From Sambucus nigra (Eukaryota > Streptophyta > Magnoliopsida > Dipsacales > Adoxaceae), in assembly GCA_949130495.1 (NCBI GenBank), contig OX422213.1, positions 536,533,467 through 536,597,466 of the forward strand: DNA of 64,000 bases, written 5' to 3'. The stretch's first letter is position 1; each line of letters opens with the position of its first letter. Positions 1 to 10,337 of the stretch are shown here, piece by piece. Below the pieces are notes generated by a model that worked only from the letters and a program-made list of their open reading frames with translations, ran no database searches and was not told where the DNA came from. The translations under genes were made by a program, and so were the position numbers.

Positions 1-640
1 GCCACATTGCGTGTGGCGCTAGATAAGATAAAACCTCAGTTGAAACTAAACTAGATAAATATATGTATGGTTTCAAAAACAAACTCTTTGAAGATACTCC
101 TCGAGGCAGTTTGAAAAAGATATTTATAACATTTTATTTTTAGAGTAAAAGAAAATATACACCTAAATAAAGTTTTTTTATATAACTAAATAAATATTAA
201 GACGAATGTGTATAAAATATATGTACGTAAATATTATGCATATAAATATTGAAATATATAACAAAACAAATATTATGACTTAAAATAGAAGTGTATAAAT
301 AGAGTGATAACAATAATAATATGTACATAAAAAAAAAATATTGTAGTATATGTATATATTATTAATGATAATAAGAGTATAGCTTCTTCAAATAAAAGTA
401 TTATTGAGAAATATTTACATAATACTCCAGGGCTAATTGTATGGAATCATCAAAATCAATAAAAATGTTAATAATTAGTACTTGACACACCGAGCATGTA
501 GTGAACACATCATCATTGTGTTTGATAGTCAAGTGAACTTGAAGAACTTTATAAACGTGCCATCGGTACTTATGAACTGCTCTATGTCTCAACTTGAGAC
601 TGTTTTTTCTGCCAACGCTTTAGGCGTAGATGACGCGAAC
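1..640. other. AT-rich intergenic sequence, no gene seen
   Basis: Very AT-rich sequence with many short A and T runs and ATA-rich words. The short open frames have no recognisable domain and no codon bias. I see no LTR end, terminal inverted repeat or RNA gene here. Confidence 0.6.
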
Positions 641-1498
641 ACAAATGTGTCTAGTGTGCATACTATATAGGCTCAAGTGCAAGCTTGTCGCTCAAGTAAT
701 AATCCGATAAGTCGGGTATCGATCCTCAGGGAAACAGGATGAACGAATTCGTAACGACATTGGAACAATGAAAAAATTCTAGTTTTGACTCTAAAAAGAA
801 TGAAAAGGTGATTTCGAAAATGGAACACTACAACTAGATGCAAAATTTGAGAATACTTAAATAATGGGATTACGACTAAATGAAATGCAACTATGCTAAT
901 TAAATTGAAAGCCGAAGACAATTTGACTAAAACTTTAACAATGAAATGAGAAAAATAGGTCGGGTTACAATCCCCCACACCCTAGGAATTCACTTCATAG
1001 GATACTAGATTTGGAATTAGGACGTTAAATGAACCCAGTATTTAGTAATCCTAAGTATTACATATATGAGGGATCGTAGCCTGCACAGTATGTAAGCAAA
1101 GGACGAGTAAAGCAGTGTCGTATTAACTAATAATCGCGTCACACTCTTAAGAATCCCGGTTACCTAGGGAAAACGAGATCAAAAGTCCTATGACAGTTGT
1201 ACCAGTTATACGACATGATTCATCTAAGATTTTAATTCCAAAAAACTGTTTCCACAATCGTGAATTACATCGGGTGGGGTTCATGCACCCCAACCCTTAA
1301 AAACCTAGCCGAACATATTAAAACAAGAAGAAAAATTGCTCTTAATAAAGAAAACATTTTAACTAACGACTTAAGATTAAGAAGAATGATATTACTAACT
1401 AATGAATTAACTACAGCAAGAATGAAAGCAAGAATTGGAACAAATTTACTTGAATTGCAAAACTAGAATCAAAGCTACATAAAAACTAGGGTTTCTTG
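640..1498. repeat. Non-coding repeat-like block
   Basis: A moderately complex block holding the phrase AAGTCGGGTATCGATCCTCA near 711 and a stretch near 961-990 reading TCGGGTTACAATCCCC. Similar wording occurs in dispersed plant repeats as I remember them, but I cannot assign a family. No frame is convincingly coding; the open frame at 1260-1466 matches nothing I know. The block ends at the start of LTR A. Confidence 0.3.
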
Positions 1499-2606
1499 TG
1501 TAATACCCCGTATTTTTACGCATATTTATTTTTACGGAAAATGGTGATTAATTAAATTAATGGGAGAAAAATTTAAATTATAATTAATCCAATTTTATGA
1601 TAATAATCACTAAAGTGATGAGGGCTAGTAGTTATTGAAATAATATTATGGCCGGGGATGAGATACACAGCAATTATGTTATAAATATTTGGAACGCTTA
1701 TGAGTCGCATCACTAGTTTGTATTTGGGGGTTTAAAAAGATAAATTATTTTGTATAACTCAGACGACTGTCTTGAGTGCACCAGAGTGTCCGGAAGGGTC
1801 GAAATAGTTGAAAACAATACTCGGGTATTTTGTTTGGAGTCTGGGACATTTTAACTCAAAACGACACACCGAAAGGGTATTTTGGTCTTTAGGGATTTTG
1901 GGGTAATTAAATGGACGAAAATTAGTTTTAATTTAAAATATTGAGGGTTAGTGCCATGTCAGTTTCAACATACATGAAAAGAGAGGAAAAGAGAGAGAGA
2001 ACCAAGGAAAAAGAAGGAGACTCCATTAGAGCCCTAAGCCAAGAACTCAAGCTCTCATAACAAAAAGTACAGTAGCGCGTAAATCGTGTCAGGAGGATCA
2101 TCCCCATACCAATTTCAACCCGCAAATCAGAATTTCATTTTAAGGCAAGTGATTATCTTGCTCTCTCTCTTAGAAATTATTACTATTGTTAACACATGTA
2201 GAGGTTTTAGAATAATTAATACCAAATTTGGTTTACCTATGATGACATTGTGTAGTAATCTTAGAAATTTGATGGAGGTTTGCATGTAGATGATTTTCCC
2301 CTTTATAGAAGTGTGAAATAAGGAGAATTGGATGCTAATCACAAAATAAAAATGTAACTTTTATGGATTTATAATTTTGGATTTATGTTAATATGATTCA
2401 AAGGAAAATTTAGGATTTTGGTGAATTTATTTGATGATTAGAAGGATTTGATCCCTAAACTATGTTCATAAATGTTCTAGAGTGACTTAGAGCAGTTTAG
2501 AAACCTTGTACTTGGGTTGGAATGGGTTTAGGTTGAAATTGAAGAGGAGGAAATATGGAAAAATGAACTTTGAATATGAACTGGGCAACTGCAAAATTTT
2601 CATTAG

Positions 2607-2765
2607 AAGTTCACTCCAGGTCGTTCGAACGAGACTTCTAACGAGTTTCCAGTGGCCCTTCTAACGAGTTTGGTAGTTCGTTCGAAGTGGGGGGGGGGGG
2701 GGGGGGGACCTTCGTTCGAATGACCCTCATTCGAACGAGATTCCTTGGGTATTCTAACGAGATTC
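2607..2765 (+). repeat. Palindrome cluster in LTR A
   Basis: Several short copies of GTTCGAAC, TTCGAACGA and the half-site TTCTAACGAG lie within 160 bp, about 1.1 kb into the LTR. The long G run sits inside the cluster. The inverted copy at about 10965-11135 keeps the cluster with fewer G/C bases. Confidence 0.7.
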
Positions 2766-3396
2766 CAGAATGACTCTTAAGGCCCGATTTTGTTTCGAAC
2801 TTCCCGTAGGCTTATTTATGTGAGTGTTAGACCTCTTTGAATGTCGAGTGACTTAAACTTATAATTATTAGTGAGTGAAAAATATGTCGACCCTCGGGAG
2901 GTATGCAATTCATAGAATTTGAGAGATGTGAAAATACAAGGGAGAATATATACGAATAAGGTACGTGGTATAATAGGGTATATTATACGTACTACGAATA
3001 CTAGGTTGGGGCAAGCCAATGAATTTATATAAGTTGTGTGTATGCTTATTGTTTAAAATATTATGTGTATGACATACCTAGCTACTGGCTATCAAATGGA
3101 GGTTAATGCGTTGTGGATGATCGGATCTTATGTGCCTATGGAGGATTTAGAGTCGTACCACTAGAGCATGGAACCTAAGTACGGGCTATTCGTGAGAATG
3201 ATAGTGATGATGGTCGTATGGGTGTGTAGGTATGTGCATAGCCCATCGGCTTGGGACTATGTTCGCCTTCAACAGGTGTTTGTGTTTTTATTGCTTCTCG
3301 AGAGATTGAACCAGTTGTGCTCTATGCGTGAGTGTTGTAATGGGGCTAGATAGCCGAGTATGCATAGCGTTAAGGGTTTCTCAACCAGAGCTGCAA

Positions 3397-3402
<6 letters not shown>

Positions 3403-3466
<64 letters not shown>
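3403..3466. repeat. TA dinucleotide microsatellite in LTR A
   Basis: Uninterrupted TA repeat of about 30 units. The same position in the inverted LTR copy (10270-10336) also carries a TA tract, so the seed was present before the two copies separated. Confidence 0.95.
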
Positions 3467-3470
<4 letters not shown>

Positions 3471-4409
3471 ATGTATACATAAAGAGATTAATGTGTGTAT
3501 ACTGGAATCCTATTTCGTGTCGTATATTAATGACTCTATTTTGAAATGTGTACTTATGGTATTAAAAACTGGGCAGTTAGAAGAATGTGAGAATAAACTA
3601 AGGTAATTCTAAACCTACATTGAAATCATAAGAATGTCGGCTTTGGGGAAATTTAGGGAGTCTTCCCAACATAATAGTACATAATTAGTATCCAGTCAGG
3701 GTATCATGATTTGTATGGGTAGTTAGGATCATTAAACGTGCACACTAGATCGAGGGGTGAATATCTCAAGTGAGTACGCTAAGTTAACTTGAAGAATAAT
3801 TGTGCTAATTGCATCAATTTAAGCACTTGCTATTTTTAAACTGTTTTCAACTTGGGCTCTGACCCGTTTTTCTATATATCTTTCTATTGTTCCATTATTT
3901 TTAGGTGCCCAACCATAGGGGCACCAACCTTAGGAGACTCTCTTGAGTTGTCATGTTGTAGCTAATGTGGAAGCTGCAGGATAATTGCGAGTAGAAAACT
4001 CAACCCATTCTTCTTTTTCATTTATCTATTCTATTGGACATGTCATCCTTTCTTCTGTTTACTTGCAGAGATTCAGTGGTTTTAAATTGTCTCTTAGATT
4101 TGGTTTCACTTTATTGGATTTATTATATGGGATTGTATCTGGATGTGTTTTACTCCAGTCATTTATTTTACTTCATTTAGACTTTATTTAAATTACTGTG
4201 ATATATGGAAATTGTTAGTATTCTTCTTGATATTGGTTAATAACGAGATACAATTTAGACATCACCCTTTTTAAATACTAGGTGGTTAGTTTTATTAAAT
4301 TAAAATTTGATCTTTCGTCAGTGATGCATTATCCCAACCAACTTGATATTCCAAAATTAATTACTTAAGGACTGATCACCTGGTAATTAATTAGGCTGGG
4401 TGTCAGAGG

Positions 4410-4421
4410 TTGTATCAGAGC
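4410..4421 (+). other. Primer binding site of element A
   Basis: TTGTATCAGAGC matches the usual initiator-Met PBS TGGTATCAGAGC with one change. The inverted copy at 9307-9318 has the unchanged 12-mer (as GCTCTGATACCA). This indicates minus-strand priming by tRNA-iMet. Confidence 0.85.
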
Positions 4422-4588
4422 CGGGTTCTAGTGTCATTAGGATCTATACGGCTTATTATGTTTCCTTATAGCGTCCTTTGATATAGAGCCCTATATTTTA
4501 GGATTGGTGTACTCTTCATACATTTTATGTACTTCTTTTACAATGTTATGTATGGATGGTGGTTTTATAAAATTCATTTGAATTTCAG

Positions 4589-5251
4589 ATATCGCTTACG
4601 GGGGAGAGACACACTAACATCCCAGAAGAAGTAAATGCGGGACAAGCCCAACAAATACCTCAGGTACACCAGGAAAGAGCGAAAATCACTGAGATTGAGA
4701 ACATCGTGGCATAAGCAGTGACTATCGCAATATTGCAGTACTAAAATCGCAGTGTGTATCTTGCAGGGGGAAAAGAACAAGAGAATTTTATCAATATGAC
4801 ATTTCGAGGAATAATAACAAGGGGAAAATACTGTCGCAACAACGACAAGCTCCTCAGAGACATCAAGACCAAAAAGACTGAGAATCATGGGAAGAGACAA
4901 ACCCACCAGGGCCAACAAGGACAAGGACAGAAGGCTATCACAAAGAGGTGTTTTAAGTGTGGGAGAAATGGTCACAAATGCCAATTTTTCCCACAAAGAG
5001 ATGAAGGAAAGCCACAACCAATTCAACATGGTCAACAAGACCATCAGGGCCAGCAAAGTGCTCAGCAGGGCCAGTTGAGCAGAAACTGTGTGGGTAAATG
5101 TTTCATATACGACGAACGGGGTCACTACTGTCAAAATTACCCTAACAAGGGAAAGATCCTGCAACAGTCATTGGATGTTCACCCGACACCACAGAATACC
5201 CAAATTGGGGAAACAGGGATAATCACCCCAGTAACACAGACTTCACAATAG
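4589..5251 (+). pseudogene. gag remnant of element A, capsid part missing
   Basis: Only a short N-terminal piece and the nucleocapsid part of Ty3/gypsy gag can be read. The open part at 4754-5251 (165 aa) has a knuckle CFKCGRNGHK at residues 66-75 whose last Cys is replaced (Phe at 79), and a second, more decayed one reading CFIYDERGHY. The linker is rich in Gln and Gly, as in Del/Tekay gag. Stops lie in the leader between about 4710 and 4745. The capsid domain expected upstream is absent, and the inverted copy at 8739-9140 has the same shortened layout, so the loss came before the duplication. The piece cannot build a particle. Confidence 0.75.
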
Positions 5252-6119
5252 CAATAGGTACTACAATATGGACGTATCTATAATGCCCGATATGCAGTTA
5301 TGCCACTGATACCGCATCTACCACCCACGTTTCGAGGTACGATACTTTATCATTTATAGTGTTTCCTTTTAGTTACAAGGAAAATTTCAAATAACATATG
5401 TGCGTTACAGCTTACTTGTATTACTTAAGAATCATGAGCGTAAAATGTATTAAAATCCCGATTTCGAACCGGATCATTCAATTTTTTATGATAATAGACC
5501 ATTAAAATAATACTAGGTGTCCATTAGTCCTGGACATGAAACAATTTGTGCTAATTATCATCCAAGAGGAAAATTAAATCCTGCAGAGACTTGTGGAGTA
5601 TGTCGTCGGGTAATACCAAATCCATGTGAGTAGAAATGTTTACTATAGTGATTCAGAAAAAAAATGAAATGTCTATGGGCATGGGAATAATTTTGTTGCC
5701 AATTTGAAGATCCTAACGCTAAATTAGTAGGAGTAATGTGTTGAATATGTTTTTCGTAACATGAGAATAGATGCGCTATTGTTAGCAGGAAGCAAGGGTG
5801 TGGGGTACGAGACAAATACTAAGGACTATAACTTTCGTTGACTGACAATGTTAGTTAGTACTGTATCGAGGGGGTTCTTTGTTTGGATTTAGCTTTGCGA
5901 GACATCCCACACATGAAACCTAGCCAACATTGGGAGTTGGGGATGGTTGGTCTTTAGCAAATGAGTTTAGTACCCTGGTTATCATCCGGAAGGGAAATCG
6001 TAACCCTAACTTTAATTTTAATTCCTATGCATGATCAGTAGAACCGTATGATATGACGTAAAAAGTGATATCAAATGTTTTACATCGAGAACAAATCAGT
6101 GTGATAAGGGAATATTATA
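5252..6119 (+). other. Non-coding stretch replacing protease and first part of RT in element A
   Basis: No protease motif and no RT N-terminal block can be found between the gag remnant and the RT motif at about 6132. About 150 bases around 5830-5990 instead resemble part of LTR D (63590-63740), including the conserved hairpin module. This suggests that the original coding sequence was lost or replaced. Confidence 0.5.
5863..5917 (+). repeat. Conserved hairpin module, copy 1
   Basis: Reads GTATCGAGGGGGTTC, then TTGTTTGGATTTAGC and TTTGCGAGACATCCCACAC. It is the most diverged plus-strand copy, and the first stem arm of the hairpin is altered. It sits inside element A's internal region, not in an LTR. 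Confidence 0.75.
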
Positions 6120-8690
6120 ACGTCATGATACGGAATAAGTATTCATTGCCCCAAATCGATGACTTATTCAAGTAGTTGAGGGGAGATACCTTTCCCTCAA
6201 TGATTGGCTTGGGATCAGGATACCATAAGCTGTGTATCAGGGAGTAGGAGATGTCAAAGACTACCTCTTGATGAGAAATAGGTCCTATGAGTTCGGAGTC
6301 ATGCTATTTGGGTTGATAAATTCTCCAACTGTATTCATGGACCTGACGAACTGAGTGTTCAGAGAGTTCCTGGACCAGTTCATCATCGTATTCATAAATG
6401 ACATTTTGGTTTACTCACAGACCGAGGAGGACCATGCCGAGCACTTGAGGCAAGTTTTACAGACACTGCGCCAGCATGAGTTGTACGCAAAATAAAAGAA
6501 ATGTGGGTTTTGGCTAAAGGAGGTACAGTTCTTGGGGCATATCATCTCCGATAGATGGATATCCGTGGATCCGGGGAAGGTGACAGCAGTGAGGGAGTGG
6601 GGACATCCCACGACACCAACCAAGATACACATTTTCTTGGGTTTAGTCGGATACTACAGGAGGTTCATTTGAGGGTTTTCAAAGATAGCGGGTCCGTTGA
6701 CGCACTTGACTTGAAAAGGGGTGCCATTTATGTCTCAAATCTTCGATGAGTTGAAAGATAAGTTAACCTCAGCACCAGTGTTAGCATTACCCAGGCCGGG
6801 AGTGAAGTATCTAGTCTACACTAATGCATACTTATTAAGGCTTGGTGGTGTACTTCAGCAGGAGGATCAAGCAATTGCGTATGCCTCCGGTAAGCTTAAG
6901 CCTCACGAGAGGAACAACCCCACCCACAATTTGGATTTTGCAGCAGTCGTGTTCTCACTTCGGATTTGGAGACACTACCTCCTAGGGGAGAAATTTTGCT
7001 TATTCACGGACCAAAAATCACTAATGCACCTCTTCACGCAGAAGGAGTTAAATATGTCGGTGGCTTGAGTTTGTGAAGCTATATCAATTTGATATCCAGT
7101 ACCACCCGGGAAAGGCTAACATGGTTGCAGACGCATTAAGCCATAGGCCAATCAGTGAGGTGGCTGAGGTGTGGAAAGCGGATTTAGGGAACTAGAATGT
7201 GGTAGCTTGATCATTTATGTCGGTGATGACGGTTACGCCCCAGATTATTACAGGAGTAGTACAGGCTCAGGCAGATGATCTGTTCTGCCAAAGTCAGATA
7301 GTTAAGCTTTTAGCCAAGGGGTTAAGTCTTACACCATGGGTTCAGATAGGGGTCTACGTTTCAATGGGAGATTGGTTCTTCTCGAGGGTGAAGATTTGAG
7401 ACATAAGGTGATGATAGACTCATACAGTTCCTGATTTGTAGTGCATCCTGGAAGGGATAAGATGTACCAGGACATGCGTAGGCAGTACTGGCGGAGCGAA
7501 ATGAAGAAGGTTATTATCGAGTTCATCTCAAAATATGCCACTTGTCAGTTGGTAAAGGTGGACTATCAGAGACCAGCGGGACTTCTACAACCATTAGAGT
7601 TTCCTATATGGAAATGGGAGAGCATTTCAATGGACTTTATCATGAGATTACTAACATCACAGATGGGTCACGATTCGATATGGGTGATAGTGGATCAGTT
7701 GACCAAGGTAGTAAAATTTTTGCCAGCCGGGATAGACTACACCGCGGGACAGTACGCCCAGTTATTCATAGCAGAGATAGTGAGACTCCACAGAGTGCCT
7801 CTAAATATCGTGTCTGACAGAGATAAGGTGTTCGTTTCTCGATTTTGGGAGAGTTTTTAGGAGGCGTTGGATATAGAGTTGTGGCTGAGCATAGCTTATC
7901 AACCGCAGATGGATAGTCAGACAGAGCAGACGAATCAGATGTTGGAGGACATGTTACATATGTGCATTATTGAATTTGGCGGAGGTTGGGTGCAGTACCT
8001 TCCACTAATGGAGTTTGCTTATAACATTTCCTACCAGTTTACTATCAGTATGGCTCCATTCTAAGCCCTATACGAAAGACCTTGTCGTTCCTCAACATTT
8101 TAGCTATAGGTGGGGGGACATTAAGTTACTAGGTCCGGAGGTGATTTAGGATACTTCGACAAGGATTGAGTTTATACGAAGCCGTATTCGAGTTGCTCAA
8201 GATTGGCATAAGAGTTATGCTGATGCCAAACTTTACTTTTGAGAGTTAAATTTTGGGGATTAGGTGTTACTTCGGGTTTCTCCTATGAAGGGAGTTATAT
8301 TTTAGGAAGAAAGGAAATTTTCCGCCGAGGTATGTAGGGCCATTCCCCATTATCTAGAGGATTGGGCCAGTTTCTTATAGACTTGGGTTACCGTAACACT
8401 TGCATAGAGTCTATGACGTGTTTCATATCTCGTCGCTGAGGAAATTCCTTTGAGATGAATTGGGTCATACTCACATTGCGCTAGAGGAGATAGACAAACA
8501 GCCTGATAGCTCCTACAAGGAGGGACTAGTGCTGTACTAGACCGTAGCGAGAGGAAGTTGAGGTGAAAAATAGTACCACTAGTGCGTGTTCATTGGTGGC
8601 ACCATAATGTTGGGGAATCAACTTGGGAGCGCGAGGATGACAAGCGTGAACGTTATCCAGAGTTATTGTTATCAGGTATATGTATTTCTC
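6120..8690 (+). pseudogene. pol remnant of element A (RT, RNase H, integrase, chromodomain)
   Basis: Decayed Ty3/gypsy polyprotein. RT begins at about 6132 with YSLPQIDDLF; its catalytic box reads FINDILVYS (about 6394), so one catalytic Asp is Asn. RNase H follows (6721-7068), with IAYASGKLKPHERN and CLFTDQKSLMHL, then [14 protein letters not shown] near 7105. Integrase has VHPGRDKMYQDMRRQYW at 7441; its zinc finger has lost a Cys (YATCQ). The core motifs MDFIMRLL, VSDRDKVF and QTEQTNQMLEDMLH run to about 8060. A chromodomain-like tail (VLDRSERKLR, then VRVHWWHHNVGESTWERED) lies near 8530-8665. At least ten stops and frame changes interrupt it. Confidence 0.85.
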
Positions 8691-8707
8691 CAAAGAAAAA
8701 ATTCTAT

Positions 8708-8723
8708 TATTTAGGGGGAAGTA
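8708..8723 (+). other. Polypurine tract of element A
   Basis: TTTAGGGGGAAG followed by TA and the LTR start TGTAATACC. Its place just before an LTR start fits plus-strand priming. Confidence 0.7.
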
Positions 8724-9320
8724 TGTAATACCTCAAACTTGGCATTTGTGTCCATTTCTTGCACACTTAAAACACCTCTTTGTGATGGCCTTTTGTCCTT
8801 GTCCTTGTTAGCCCTGGCGGGTTTGTCTCTTTCCACGGTTCTCATAGTATTTTTGGTCTTGATGTCTCTGAGGATCTTGTCACTATTGCGACGGTATTTT
8901 CCCCTTGTTATTATTCCTCAAAATGTCATATTGATAAACTTCTCTTGTTCTTTTGCCCCTTGCAAGCTGCACACTGCGATTTTGGTACTGTAATATTGCG
9001 GTAGTAACTGCTTGTGCCACGATATTCGCAATTTCAGTGATTTCCCCTCTTTCCTGGTGTACCTGAGGTATTTGTTAGGCTTGTCCCGAATTTACTTCTT
9101 CAGCGATGTTAGTGTGTCTCTCCCCCATAAGAGACATCTAAAATTCAAATGAATTTTATAAAACCACCGTCCATACATAACATTGTAGTAGAAGTACGTA
9201 AAACATATGAAGAGTACAAAAATCCTAAAATATAAGGCTCTATATCAAAGGACGCTACGCGAAAACATAATAAGTCGTATAGATCCTAAGGACACTAGAA
9301 CCTGATGCTCTGATACCACC

Positions 9321-10267
9321 TGTTATACCCCGCCTAATTAATTACCGCGTGATCAGGCCTTAATTAATTAATTTCAGAGTATCAAGTTGGTCCAGATAAT
9401 GCATCACTGACGAAAGTTCAAATTTTAATTTAATAAAACTAACCGCCTAGTATTCAAAAAGGGTTATGTCCAAATTTTATCTCGTTGTTAACCGATATCA
9501 AGAAGAATACCAACAATTGCCATACATCACAGTAATATAAATAAAGTCTAACTGAAGTAAAATAAATGACTGGAGTAAAACACATCCAGATACAAATACA
9601 ATACCATACAATAAATCCAATAAAATGAAACCAAATCTAAGAGAGAATTTAAAATCACCGAATCTCTGCAAGTAAACAGAAGAAAGGGCGACATGTCCAA
9701 TAGAATAGGTAACTGAAAAAGAAGAATAGGCTGAGTCGTCTACTCGCAATTATCCTGTAGCTTCCACATCAGCTACAACACGACAACTGAATAGAGTCTC
9801 CTAAGGTTGGTGTCCCTATGGTTGGGCACCTAAAAATAATGGAACAATAGAAAGATATGCAGAATAATACGTTAGAGCCCGAGTTGAAAATAGTTTAAAA
9901 ATTGCAGGTGCTTAAATTGATTCAATTAGCACAATTATTCTTCAAGTTAACTTAGCGTACTCACTTGAGATACTCACCCCTCGGTCTAGTGTGCACGTCT
10001 AATGAGCCTAACTACCCATACTAATCATGATACCTTGACAGGCTACTAATTACATACTATTATATTGGGAAGAATCCCTAAATTTCCCCAATGCCAACAT
10101 TCTTAAGATTCCAATGTAGGTTTACAATTACGTTAGTTTATTCTCATATTCTTCTAACTGCCCAGCTGTTAATACCATAAGTACACATTTCAAAATAGAG
10201 TCATTAATAAAAGTGACCAAACAGGATTCCGGTATACACACATTAATCTCTTTATGTATACATATCA

Positions 10268-10337
<70 letters not shown>

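Larger units (their letters stand above)
1499..4405 (+). repeat. 5' LTR of element A (2.9 kb)
   Basis: The LTR starts TGTAATACCCCG and ends in CA just before the PBS; its inverted partner at 9321 begins TGTTATACCCCGCC, which fixes the 3' edge. Inside, in order: GGTCGAAATAGTTG (about 1797-1810), a GA-rich tract (about 1977-2022), a cluster of TTCGAACGA-type palindromes (2607-2765) with a G run of about 18 (from 2690), a TA microsatellite (about 3403-3466) and GGGCTCTGACCCG near 3851. The order matches LTRs B, C and D, so it is probably a subfamily of the same lineage. Promoter position is inferred only. Confidence 0.85.
1499..8732 (+). mobile_element. Element A: decayed chromovirus-type Ty3/gypsy retrotransposon
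   Basis: A plus-strand LTR retrotransposon with 5' LTR (1499-4405), initiator-Met-type PBS (4410-4421), gag zinc-knuckle region, RT, RNase H, integrase and a chromodomain-like C-terminus, then a polypurine tract near 8708-8722. The order RT-RNaseH-INT is Ty3/gypsy, and the chromodomain-like tail suggests a Tekay/Del chromovirus. The 3' LTR is reduced to the nine bases TGTAATACC (8724-8732); after six further bases the sequence becomes an inverted copy of the element's own gag. The bases before the 5' LTR (1494-1498, TCTTG) have no partner, because the 3' end is rearranged. Many in-frame stops show the copy is dead. Confidence 0.85.

Noticed and set aside
3328..3606. Open frame with a long Tyr-Ile repeat (also 10128-10403 on the other strand)
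   Set aside because: It is only the TA microsatellite read in frame, within an LTR.
4574..5164. 196-codon minus-strand frame with hydrophobic stretches
   Set aside because: It is antisense to the gag knuckle region; the plus-strand frame has the recognisable motifs.
5558..5815. Minus-strand frame of 85 codons in element A
   Set aside because: No domain; it lies antisense in the non-coding replaced region.
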